Shown in pieces: positions 1 through 5,892 of a DNA stretch of 19,150 nt; position 1 is the first letter of the stretch, and each line of letters starts with the position of its first letter. The notes below the pieces were generated by a model. That model did not search any database. It worked only from the letters and a program-made list of their open reading frames with translations, and had not been told where the DNA came from. The position numbers and the translations under genes were made by a program. Source of the stretch: an uncultured Rikenella sp. Its GTDB lineage: Bacteria; Bacteroidota; Bacteroidia; Bacteroidales; Rikenellaceae. The stretch is from the NCBI GenBank assembly GCA_910577885.1, contig CAJTNK010000023.1, positions 4,717 to 23,866 on the forward strand. The letters run 5' to 3'.

Positions 1-57
1 AGGATAACGGCGCGAGCGACCCACGCGCAGCGTGGGTTCGAGTCTCGTTTTCCGCTC
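1..57 (+). repeat. 57-bp direct repeat, copy 1, ending in a tRNA-Gly-like 3' end
   Basis: Bases 1-57 recur exactly at 154-210. Each copy holds a perfect 8-bp hairpin (ACCCACGC, loop GCA, GCGTGGGT; here 19-37). Bases 35-57 match, from memory, the TPsiC loop and acceptor end of Bacteroidetes tRNA-Gly. The rest of a tRNA is not visible: the 5' half of the T stem does not pair well and no GCGGAAA acceptor strand lies upstream inside the window. I read it as a tRNA 3'-end remnant or attachment-site duplicate. The window edge cuts whatever lies to the left. Confidence 0.8.
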
Positions 58-60
58 GGA

Positions 61-88
61 AAAGACAGCCTTTTCGGCTGTCTTTTTT
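61..88 (+). terminator. Rho-independent terminator-like hairpin after repeat copy 1
   Basis: A perfect 10-bp stem (61-70 with 76-85) closes a TTTTC loop and runs into six T residues (83-88). It sits three bases after the tRNA-Gly-like 3' end, where a tRNA terminator would normally be. Confidence 0.8.
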
Positions 89-128
89 GTTTGAAGGAAA
101 ACGGAGACTTCGGCGAGCGAGCCCAAGG

Positions 129-142
129 CCCCCTCGAGGGGG
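129..142. repeat. Perfect palindrome CCCCCTCGAGGGGG
   Basis: A self-complementary 14-mer lies between the two 57-bp repeat copies, within a GC-rich spacer. It has no adjacent T-run and no gene next to it. Function unknown; it is probably part of the same repeated element. Confidence 0.6.
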
Positions 143-153
143 AGCGGGGGTGA

Positions 154-210
154 AGGATAACGGCGCGAGCGACCCACGCGCAGCGTGGGTTCGAGTCTCG
201 TTTTCCGCTC
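154..210 (+). repeat. 57-bp direct repeat, copy 2; candidate left attachment site
   Basis: This is an exact second copy of 1-57, offset by 153 bp, with the same internal hairpin (172-179 with 183-190) and the same tRNA-Gly-like end (188-210). Its last bases plus one (197-211, CTCGTTTTCCGCTCA) recur at 13989-14003. A broken integrase gene begins 190 bp downstream, the usual arrangement for an element inserted at a tRNA 3' end. I infer this is the left junction of a degraded island. Confidence 0.7.
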
Positions 211-213
211 AGG

Positions 214-240
214 AGGCAGTCAGAAATGACTGCCTTTTTT
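214..240 (+). terminator. Terminator-like hairpin after repeat copy 2
   Basis: A perfect 9-bp stem (214-222 with 227-235) closes a GAAA tetraloop and is followed by a T-run at 235-240. It takes the same place relative to the repeat as the hairpin at 61-88 but its sequence differs, so the structure rather than the sequence is shared. Confidence 0.85.
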
Positions 241-347
241 GTTTTGATATTCAGCAGGTTGCCGCACTTGCACGGACAATGGGCGGGGATTTCGGAATTG
301 CACGGATCTTCGCAAGGCGATGACAGAACACGGATTTTCGGGTCGAT

Positions 348-395
348 GTTTTACACGTTTTACAGAGAATAGCCGGCCGTTCGCACAACTGCGAA
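348..395. promoter_or_regulatory. Short repeats upstream of the integrase remnant
   Basis: GTTTTACA occurs twice in direct orientation, 9 bp apart (348-355 and 357-364). A perfect inverted repeat TTCGCA-CAAC-TGCGAA (380-395) lies five bases before the integrase ATG at 400. Such short repeats could be arm-type recombinase sites or an operator; this is inference only. Nothing else is recognisable between 241 and 399. Confidence 0.35.
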
Positions 396-399
396 TCGC

Positions 400-885
400 A
401 TGAAGATCAAAATCGTATGTCGAAAAGACGCCGTCAATCGCAACGGCCGGGCGCCGTTGGCGCTCCGTTTCACGCACCGGAGGCAGACCAAGACCGTCGC
501 GCTGGGTATGACCGTCGATCCCTCGGGATGGGACGAAGAATCGCAACGCATGACCTGCGGCTGTTCCGATTGCCGGGCGTTATCCGTCGTTTGAAGGCGC
601 TCGACCTCTCTCACGGCGAAACGGGAACAGCGGCTGTTCGCTCGTGATATATTTCTCTTCTCCTACTTGATGGCGGGAATCAATTTCCGCGATGTCGCCC
701 TGCTGACCTACGGATCGATCGACAACGGGAGGATCTACTATGCCCGTCGTAAGGCCGGCAACAGATCAACAGCTACCGACGCCTCAGGCGCTTGAGATCA
801 TAGCCAAGTATAACCGGCTTCACAAGAGGTCATCACCAAGGTGAACAAGGCATTGAAACAGTTAGGAGAAGTTTCGAACCCACTC
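400..885 (+). pseudogene. Degraded tyrosine recombinase (phage-type integrase)
   Basis: The first 50 or so codons from ATG 400 read as the N-terminal arm-binding domain typical of Bacteroidetes tyrosine recombinases (MKIKIVCRKDAVNRNGRAPL, then TVALGMTVDPSGWDEESQRM). The frame hits TGA at 592-594. It resumes in the same frame near 620 with core-domain sequence (LFARDIFLFSYLMAGINFRD, then YYARRKAGNRST), so the middle of the protein has been deleted. After about 770 the match continues in another frame (QLPTPQALEIIAKYN) and then in a third (VITKVNKALKQLGE). The conserved C-terminal Arg-His-Arg-Tyr catalytic part is not found. The gene is about 490 bp against roughly 1.2 kb for an intact one. It is certainly inactive, and its position beside the repeated tRNA-like end suggests it once mobilised the neighbouring DNA. 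Confidence 0.8.
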
Positions 886-1079
886 GTCCAGTTGCCCCCC
901 TGCGTCGCCAGACATTCAATCCCTCTCTTGTATTTGATATACAACGGGTTAGAGAATTTTATTTTCTTGAATGGGTAACGATTGGGGAAACGAACGAACC
1001 ACACCTATCCGCCCTGTCTTGCATGAAACCAATAGACTATAAATCAAATATTCATCCGATTTTTCCGAGTACGCTATCT
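886..1079. other. AT-rich gap with no gene seen
   Basis: This stretch is clearly lower in GC than the flanks. It contains a small perfect inverted repeat, TTGTAT-TTGAT-ATACAA, at 928-944. No open frame with recognisable homology and no clear terminator for the regulator gene ending at 1080 was found. Confidence 0.4.
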
Positions 1080-2039
1080 CTATCCCACCTGTATTTCCTC
1101 GATATTGACCAGCTTATTGGCGATGGCATAAATCGTCAGGCCTGCGGTCGTGTGAATCTGTAGCTTATTCGAGATATTCCGGCGGTGGGTGGTCACGGTA
1201 TGCACCGAAAGATAGAGCGTGTCGGCAATCTCCTTGTTACTCATCCCTTTGGTCACACAGGCGATAATGTCCTTCTCTCTGTCGCTGAGCGTCTCCCACT
1301 TGTCTTTCTTGTCGGGAACATCCTGCTCGGTCTTGTCAGCATAGACCCTATCGCCCTTTTTCCTTAACTGCTGCTCGATGAGCTTGACGGCAGGAACAAA
1401 CAGTTTGTCCTCAATCATGCAGTGCGACGCCAAGTCCTGTTCGCACGCAATAATCTCCAGCAAAGCCGCATTCAGCAGGTAGTTGTTCTTTTCGGGATAG
1501 CAACGGATGATAACGTCCTTCAACTCTTTGAGTTTGTCGCCTATGGGGGCGTGCTTACTCGCAAATTCGGAGATGGTGTAGTCCCGTTTCAAATGGCCTT
1601 GCGACAACTGCTCGACATAGGAGAAGACCACATCATTCTCATACTCCATGTGTTTCCGAACCGCCTGCACATACTCGTCGTAGAAACGGATGATGAGCAT
1701 GGCGATATCGTTGCCTCCCGAGCAATCGACGGCTTCGATCAGTTTGCGGCGGATGCTCGGGAGGTTGAAATCCAGAAAATACTCGTGCGACTGTTTCAGG
1801 TACCGGATCAGAGAGGGTAACACCACCTCCCCGCAATGGTAATCCCTCCCCGTGATATAATTCACGACCGCCAAAAAAGTCTTCTCGTCCACATTGTGCA
1901 TTCGGCAAACCTCTCGGACCGACTTCTCGCCGAACCCCAGCGATAGGCCGAAACGCCCCATGACAAGAATCAGCTCGCTGTTGTTTCTGACCAGATCGCG
2001 CATCTTGTCGCCCGACCGATAGCTTTTGCAGTCCTCCAT
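1080..2039 (-). CDS. Hemerythrin (YtfE/RIC-like) domain - LuxR HTH transcriptional regulator
   Basis: The 319-residue protein starts at the ATG whose A is base 2039. The longer frame to 2099 begins with TTG and runs through the predicted promoter, so I reject it. Residues about 12-65 resemble the ScdA_N-type region. Residues about 75-225 form a hemerythrin-like helical bundle whose candidate ligands H85, H130, E134, H163, H206 and E210 match in order and nearly in spacing the di-iron ligands of E. coli YtfE as I recall them (H84, H129, E133, H160, H204, E208). Residues 248-310 are a LuxR/FixJ-type helix-turn-helix (LSDREKDIIACVTKGMSNKE, then TVTTHRRNISNKL). There is no receiver domain, so signalling through the di-iron site is the natural guess (oxygen, NO or iron status). 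It is divergent from the haem operon and is its likely regulator; that link is inference. Confidence 0.85.
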   Translation of the reverse strand: MEDCKSYRSGDKMRDLVRNNSELILVMGRFGLSLGFGEKSVREVCRMHNVDEKTFLAVVNYITGRDYHCGEVVLPSLIRYLKQSHEYFLDFNLPSIRRKLIEAVDCSGGNDIAMLIIRFYDEYVQAVRKHMEYENDVVFSYVEQLSQGHLKRDYTISEFASKHAPIGDKLKELKDVIIRCYPEKNNYLLNAALLEIIACEQDLASHCMIEDKLFVPAVKLIEQQLRKKGDRVYADKTEQDVPDKKDKWETLSDREKDIIACVTKGMSNKEIADTLYLSVHTVTTHRRNISNKLQIHTTAGLTIYAIANKLVNIEEIQVG

Positions 2040-2068
2040 CCGCTTGTTATTGAGAATATTTACGGCAG

Positions 2069-2100
2069 CAAAATTACTTGCCCTGAGATAAATAAGCAAT
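2069..2100 (-). promoter_or_regulatory. Promoter of the hemerythrin-LuxR gene
   Basis: On the minus strand TAATTTTG (2069-2076) fits the Bacteroidetes -7 consensus TAnnTTTG exactly. ATTG (2097-2100) lies 20 bases upstream in the -33 position. The implied start of transcription leaves a leader of about 20 bases before ATG 2039 and places the longer TTG start inside the promoter. Confidence 0.65.
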
Positions 2101-2135
2101 ACCGAAAAATAGTGACCGGCACCTCCGAGAGGCTT

Positions 2136-2162
2136 GGGAATACTGAAATCAGAGTATTGCCC
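2136..2162. promoter_or_regulatory. Operator-like inverted repeat over the hmu -33 box
   Basis: The sequence reads GGG-AATACT-GAAATCAG-AGTATT-G-CCC: perfect 6-bp arms (2139-2144 and 2153-2158) with an outer GGG/CCC pair offset by one base. The right arm overlaps the -33 element of the operon promoter. It is a good candidate binding site for a repressor or for the divergent LuxR-type protein. No binding has been shown. Confidence 0.5.
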
Positions 2163-2187
2163 ACCGCAGAAAGCCCGGGTAATTTTG
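2156..2187 (+). promoter_or_regulatory. Promoter of the hmu operon
   Basis: ATTG (2156-2159), then exactly 20 bases, then TAATTTTG (2180-2187), matching the Bacteroidetes pattern. The divergent promoter uses the same two boxes with the same spacing. The predicted leader to ATG 2223 is about 25-30 bases, with no strong Shine-Dalgarno sequence, as is common in this phylum. Confidence 0.7.
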
Positions 2188-2222
2188 CGTCCGGAATCTA
2201 AAAAACAAAGACCGGATCGAAA

Positions 2223-3050
2223 ATGAGACTGAAGACCCTATTGACCCTGTCTGTGGCAGCGGTTTGCTCGGCCTCGTGCCGCGACAACGGAAGAATGCCT
2301 TCCGTCGCAGACATTGCAGGCAATTACAAAGGTTACACCCTTGCCGGGTGCGCCTATTTCCAGAACACCTGTACGGCCGGCGAAACCGTCGTCGTGACCG
2401 AAAACGCCGACGGGACAGCGAACGTGACCTTGACCTCCGACTCCTGGGGCGAGTTCGTGATCCCCGCCGCGCAGACGAGCGCGGCGGGCGGCACCTACAC
2501 CCTCGCGGGCAGCGGCCAGACAACAATGGGCATGGGCGGCAACGTCTCTACCTACGCTTGCACCTACACCGCAGTGATTCACTCCCGGGAGAAAGCACGG
2601 ATGCAGTTCCAGGTGGCCGGTGTCATGGGAGGCCTGACCCTCGACTTCACCGCAGGCGAGGCTCCCGCCGACCTGCTGCTGGCCGGGACCTACAAAGGCT
2701 ATACCGCTGCCGTCTGCACCTATTTTCAGGACCGCTACACCGACGATGAAAGCCTGAAGATGACGGCCAACGGCGACGGAACCCTCGCCGTCGTATTCGA
2801 ATCGGCAACATGGGGCACGTTCCGTGTAACCAAGGCTGTCGTCACCAAGAGCGGCGACGAATACACGTTCACGGGTGACGGAACGGTCTCGATGGGCATG
2901 GGAGACAACGTCAAGGACTATGCCTTCACCATGACGGGAGAGAGCAACGCCGCCAAGGACGACTTCTCCATCGCATTCAATGCGCCTGCCGTCATGGGCG
3001 GCCTCACCGTCACGCTGCTGCCGGGCACGGCTCCCGCCACCACAGAGTAA
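2223..3050 (+). CDS. Lipoprotein with two tandem calycin-like domains
   Basis: The 275-residue product opens with a signal peptide and probable lipid-attachment cysteine (MRLKTLLTLSVAAVCSASC, Cys19), so it is expected on the outer membrane. The mature part is an internal duplication: residues about 30-150 and 152-270 each start AG-x-YKGYT, followed by C-x-YFQ, contain MGMG-x-NV, and end VMGGLT. The pattern fits the calycin-like beta-barrel family of Bacteroidetes lipoproteins (assigned from memory of the fold family, not a search). It is the first gene of the operon, 19 bp before hmuY, so a role in binding haem, a porphyrin or another ligand at the surface is plausible but unproven. The classical hmuYRSTUV operon has no such gene. 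Confidence 0.75.
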   Translation: MRLKTLLTLSVAAVCSASCRDNGRMPSVADIAGNYKGYTLAGCAYFQNTCTAGETVVVTENADGTANVTLTSDSWGEFVIPAAQTSAAGGTYTLAGSGQTTMGMGGNVSTYACTYTAVIHSREKARMQFQVAGVMGGLTLDFTAGEAPADLLLAGTYKGYTAAVCTYFQDRYTDDESLKMTANGDGTLAVVFESATWGTFRVTKAVVTKSGDEYTFTGDGTVSMGMGDNVKDYAFTMTGESNAAKDDFSIAFNAPAVMGGLTVTLLPGTAPATTE

Positions 3051-3069
3051 CCGACCGATACGAACAGAG

Positions 3070-3729
3070 ATGTCAGTAAGCCATAACATAACATCCATTC
3101 TGTCGGGAGTGACAGCCATGCTATCGCTCTCGGCTTGCGACGGCATATTGGAGGATATCTACGACGCGCCCCGCCCCGAAGATACCCGGACCTACGGTTT
3201 CATCGCCGTCGATGACCATACGCACACGGGCCGCATCTACCTCGACGCGACGGACTACACCGAGTGGCACTACATCGACCTGCACGGCAAGTCGGTGACG
3301 ACAGCTGCTGTGGATGCCGCGGCACCCGCGAACTGGGACCTTGCCATACACCGCTACGACGCCAAGACCAACGGCGGTGCCGTCACGGAGAGTACGGCAG
3401 CCGGTTTCGGCATGCTGCCCGCCATAAGCTCCATTCCCGCCGAAGCATTTGTGACCGACAAGTGGACGACCGACAAGATCACGGTGGACATGTCGCAGAT
3501 GATGGACGGCATCATCCGTTATGCCGAAGAGTGGTATAACCCCTGCCTCTCCGGATGGCTCCATGTCGATACCTCGACCATGCCGCCCCTCTATACGCTC
3601 TCGGGAAAAATCTACCTGCTGCGCCTCTCGGACGGCACCTGTGCCGCGCTGCGCCTGACGAACTTCATGAACGATGCCGCCGTCAAGGGATTCATGACCA
3701 TCGACTACCTATACCCCGTGCAGCCATGA
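3070..3729 (+). CDS. hmuY: HmuY family haem-binding lipoprotein (haemophore)
   Basis: The protein has 219 residues. I use the ATG at 3070 because it gives an immediate lipoprotein signal with lipobox LSAC (Cys23); the upstream in-frame start at 2980 lies inside the previous gene. HmuY hallmarks are visible: DATDYTEWHYIDL (59-71), WDLAIHRYDAKTNGG (89-103) and a C-terminal core with STMPPLYTLSGKIYLLR (169-185). In Porphyromonas gingivalis HmuY two histidines bind haem, while related Bacteroidetes proteins use methionines. Here M171 and the M141/M144/M145 group are candidate axial ligands, which is inference. The protein should take up haem outside the cell and hand it to HmuR. Its stop overlaps the next start (ATGA). 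Confidence 0.85.
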   Translation: MSVSHNITSILSGVTAMLSLSACDGILEDIYDAPRPEDTRTYGFIAVDDHTHTGRIYLDATDYTEWHYIDLHGKSVTTAAVDAAAPANWDLAIHRYDAKTNGGAVTESTAAGFGMLPAISSIPAEAFVTDKWTTDKITVDMSQMMDGIIRYAEEWYNPCLSGWLHVDTSTMPPLYTLSGKIYLLRLSDGTCAALRLTNFMNDAAVKGFMTIDYLYPVQP

Positions 3730-5882
3730 CCGGAAGAGCGACCGTCCTGTTCCTGCTCGGCCTGCTCCTTACGGTCGATGCAGCGGCCCAGCGCAGCATA
3801 TCCGGCACGGTGACCGACAACAGGCGCGAGCCCATGGCGGGAGCGACGATCCTTGTGAAGGAAATCGCGGGACTCGGGGCGGTGACGGACAGCGAAGGCC
3901 GCTATGAGCTGCGGCTGCCCGACAGGAAAGAGTATACCCTGACGGCGACATATATCGGCTATTTCGATGCGACACGGGCGGTCGGCGGCGATCGCGACGG
4001 CACGGTGGACTTCCGGCTCGAAGCGAATCCGATGCAGCTCGAACAGGTGGTGGTGACGGGAACCCGCACGCCGAAATTGTTGAAGGATGTCCCTATCGTG
4101 ACACGGGTGATCTCCGAAGCGGACATCCGGCGTGCGGACGCCACCCATATCGGGGACCTGTTGCAAACCGAACTGCCGGGGGTCGAGTTCTCCTACTCGA
4201 TGAACCAGCAGACCTCGCTCAACATGTCGGGTTTCGGCGGCAACTCGGTGCTGTTCCTCGTCGACGGCGAGCGCCTGGCGGGCGAAACGCTCGACAACGT
4301 GGATTACAGCCGTCTGAACATGGATAACGTGCAACGCATCGAAATCGTGAAAGGGGCCGCGTCGTCCCTCTACGGCTCGAATGCCGTGGGCGGCGTGGTG
4401 AACATCATCAGCCGCGAGTCGCAGGAGCCGTGGGCGGTGAATGTCAACGGACGCTACGGCGCGCACGACGAACAGCGCTACGGCGGTTCGGTGGGTTTCA
4501 ACCGGGGACGGTTCAACTCCATGACCAACGTACAATACACCTCGATCGACGCCATCGACCTCGCAAAAGGCCGGAACGATACGGCCGCCGTGGGCGATTA
4601 CAGCACCGTCTACGGCCACTCGACCCTCAACATCAAGGAGCGTCTGATATTCACCGCGGCGGAGGGACTGAGATTCACGGCGCGGGCAGGCTATTTCTTC
4701 CGCGAGCGCAACTCCTCGGAAAGCCTCCGGGACCGTTACCGCAGCTTCACGGGAGGCCTGAAAGGGAACTACACCGTCACGGACAAGGACGATCTGGAAC
4801 TTTCGTACTCGTTCGACCAGTACGACAAGAGCGACTACCTCGTGGCCGGCGACCGCGACGTGCGCGATTACAGCAACGTGCAGCACACGTTCCGCATGCT
4901 CTATAACCATACCTTCGCGGGCAGGCACATCCTGACCGCCGGCGGCGACTATATGCGCGATTACCTGATGTCGTACCAGTTCGAGGGCAACGGCAGCCAT
5001 ACCCAGCATACGGCGGACGCCTTCGCCCAGTTCGACTGGAACCCCCACAGGAGATTCAATCTCATCGCCGGACTGCGCCTCGACCGGTTCTCGGAAACGA
5101 AACTCACGCACCTCTCCCCGAAACTGGGACTGATGTACAAGTTGGGCCGCTGCTCCCTGCGCGGTTCTTATGCCGGAGGCTTCCGGGCTCCCACGCTCAA
5201 GGAGATGTATATGAACTTCTACATGGGCAACATCTTCATGATTTACGGCAACCCCGACCTGCGGCCCGAGTCGAGCCACAACTTCTCGCTCTCGGCCGAG
5301 TATACGAAGGGACGGCACAACCTGACGGTCACCGGATTCTACAACATCGTCGACGACCGCATCGCCACGGCGTGGAACCAGGCGCTGGGCGGACAGGTAT
5401 ACACCAACATGTCGCGCCTGCAGGTGGCCGGAGTGGATGCCAACGCGTCGGGCCGCTATCCCTGCGGCATTTCGTGGCGGCTGTCGTACGCCTATACGCA
5501 CGAACATATCAAAAAAGGCGAGCCGATGCTCTCCTCGACCCGTCCGCATACGGCTACGGCCCGCCTCGCCTACGACAAGGACTGGAAGCATTACGGTCTG
5601 AGCGTGGCGCTGTCGGGGCGTTACCTCTCGAAGGTGACCACCGACGTCTATACCGAAATCACCTCGTACGAGAAAACCGAGCAACAGACCTATCCGGGAT
5701 ACACGATCTGGAAACTGAGCCTCTCGCAGCGGGTATGGCGGGGTGTGAACGTCACGCTCGCCGTGGACAACCTCTTCAACTACCGTCCCCGCTACTATTA
5801 CAGCAACTCCCCGGCTACGACGGGAACCGCCTGCTCGGCGGGCCTGTCGCTCGACATCGAACAAATGTTCAAGAAAAAATAG
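3726..5882 (+). CDS. hmuR: HmuR-like TonB-dependent haem receptor
   Basis: The 718-residue protein starts at ATG 3726, overlapping the hmuY stop by four bases; the longer frame from 3555 would run through hmuY. It has a cleavable signal peptide (1-21, ending DAAA before Q22), a carboxypeptidase-regulatory-like domain (about 24-103), a TonB-box-like stretch (QVVVTGTRTP, near 110), a plug domain (about 115-230) and then a 22-strand-type barrel to the C terminus. The FRAP (486-489) and NPDL (509-512) boxes of haem receptors are both present. Length and order are normal for the family. It should move haem handed over by HmuY through the outer membrane using TonB-ExbBD energy. hmuS begins 10 bp later. 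Confidence 0.9.
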   Translation: MTGRATVLFLLGLLLTVDAAAQRSISGTVTDNRREPMAGATILVKEIAGLGAVTDSEGRYELRLPDRKEYTLTATYIGYFDATRAVGGDRDGTVDFRLEANPMQLEQVVVTGTRTPKLLKDVPIVTRVISEADIRRADATHIGDLLQTELPGVEFSYSMNQQTSLNMSGFGGNSVLFLVDGERLAGETLDNVDYSRLNMDNVQRIEIVKGAASSLYGSNAVGGVVNIISRESQEPWAVNVNGRYGAHDEQRYGGSVGFNRGRFNSMTNVQYTSIDAIDLAKGRNDTAAVGDYSTVYGHSTLNIKERLIFTAAEGLRFTARAGYFFRERNSSESLRDRYRSFTGGLKGNYTVTDKDDLELSYSFDQYDKSDYLVAGDRDVRDYSNVQHTFRMLYNHTFAGRHILTAGGDYMRDYLMSYQFEGNGSHTQHTADAFAQFDWNPHRRFNLIAGLRLDRFSETKLTHLSPKLGLMYKLGRCSLRGSYAGGFRAPTLKEMYMNFYMGNIFMIYGNPDLRPESSHNFSLSAEYTKGRHNLTVTGFYNIVDDRIATAWNQALGGQVYTNMSRLQVAGVDANASGRYPCGISWRLSYAYTHEHIKKGEPMLSSTRPHTATARLAYDKDWKHYGLSVALSGRYLSKVTTDVYTEITSYEKTEQQTYPGYTIWKLSLSQRVWRGVNVTLAVDNLFNYRPRYYYSNSPATTGTACSAGLSLDIEQMFKKK

Positions 5883-5892
5883 AGACGCCGAT

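Noticed and set aside
1..60. A functional tRNA-Gly gene
   Set aside because: Only the T loop and acceptor 3' strand match. The T-stem 5' strand pairs poorly, and the anticodon arm, D arm and 5' acceptor strand are missing in both copies within the window.
1..240. CRISPR array
   Set aside because: Only two full repeat copies with a 96-bp spacer containing a terminator, no regular spacing and no cas genes.
87..323. Small open frame across the repeat region
   Set aside because: It runs through two terminator hairpins and the tRNA-like repeat, and its translation is Arg-rich noise.
2040..2099. Longer start (TTG 2099) for the hemerythrin-LuxR gene
   Set aside because: It would place the start codon within the -33 box, ahead of the -7 element, and would add residues that do not look like the family N terminus.
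3555..3725. Longer N terminus for HmuR, and likewise for HmuY (2980) and HmuU (10763)
   Set aside because: Each extension lies inside the preceding gene in another frame and would bury the signal peptide or first membrane helix. The downstream ATG codons give clean ATGA overlaps or short gaps.
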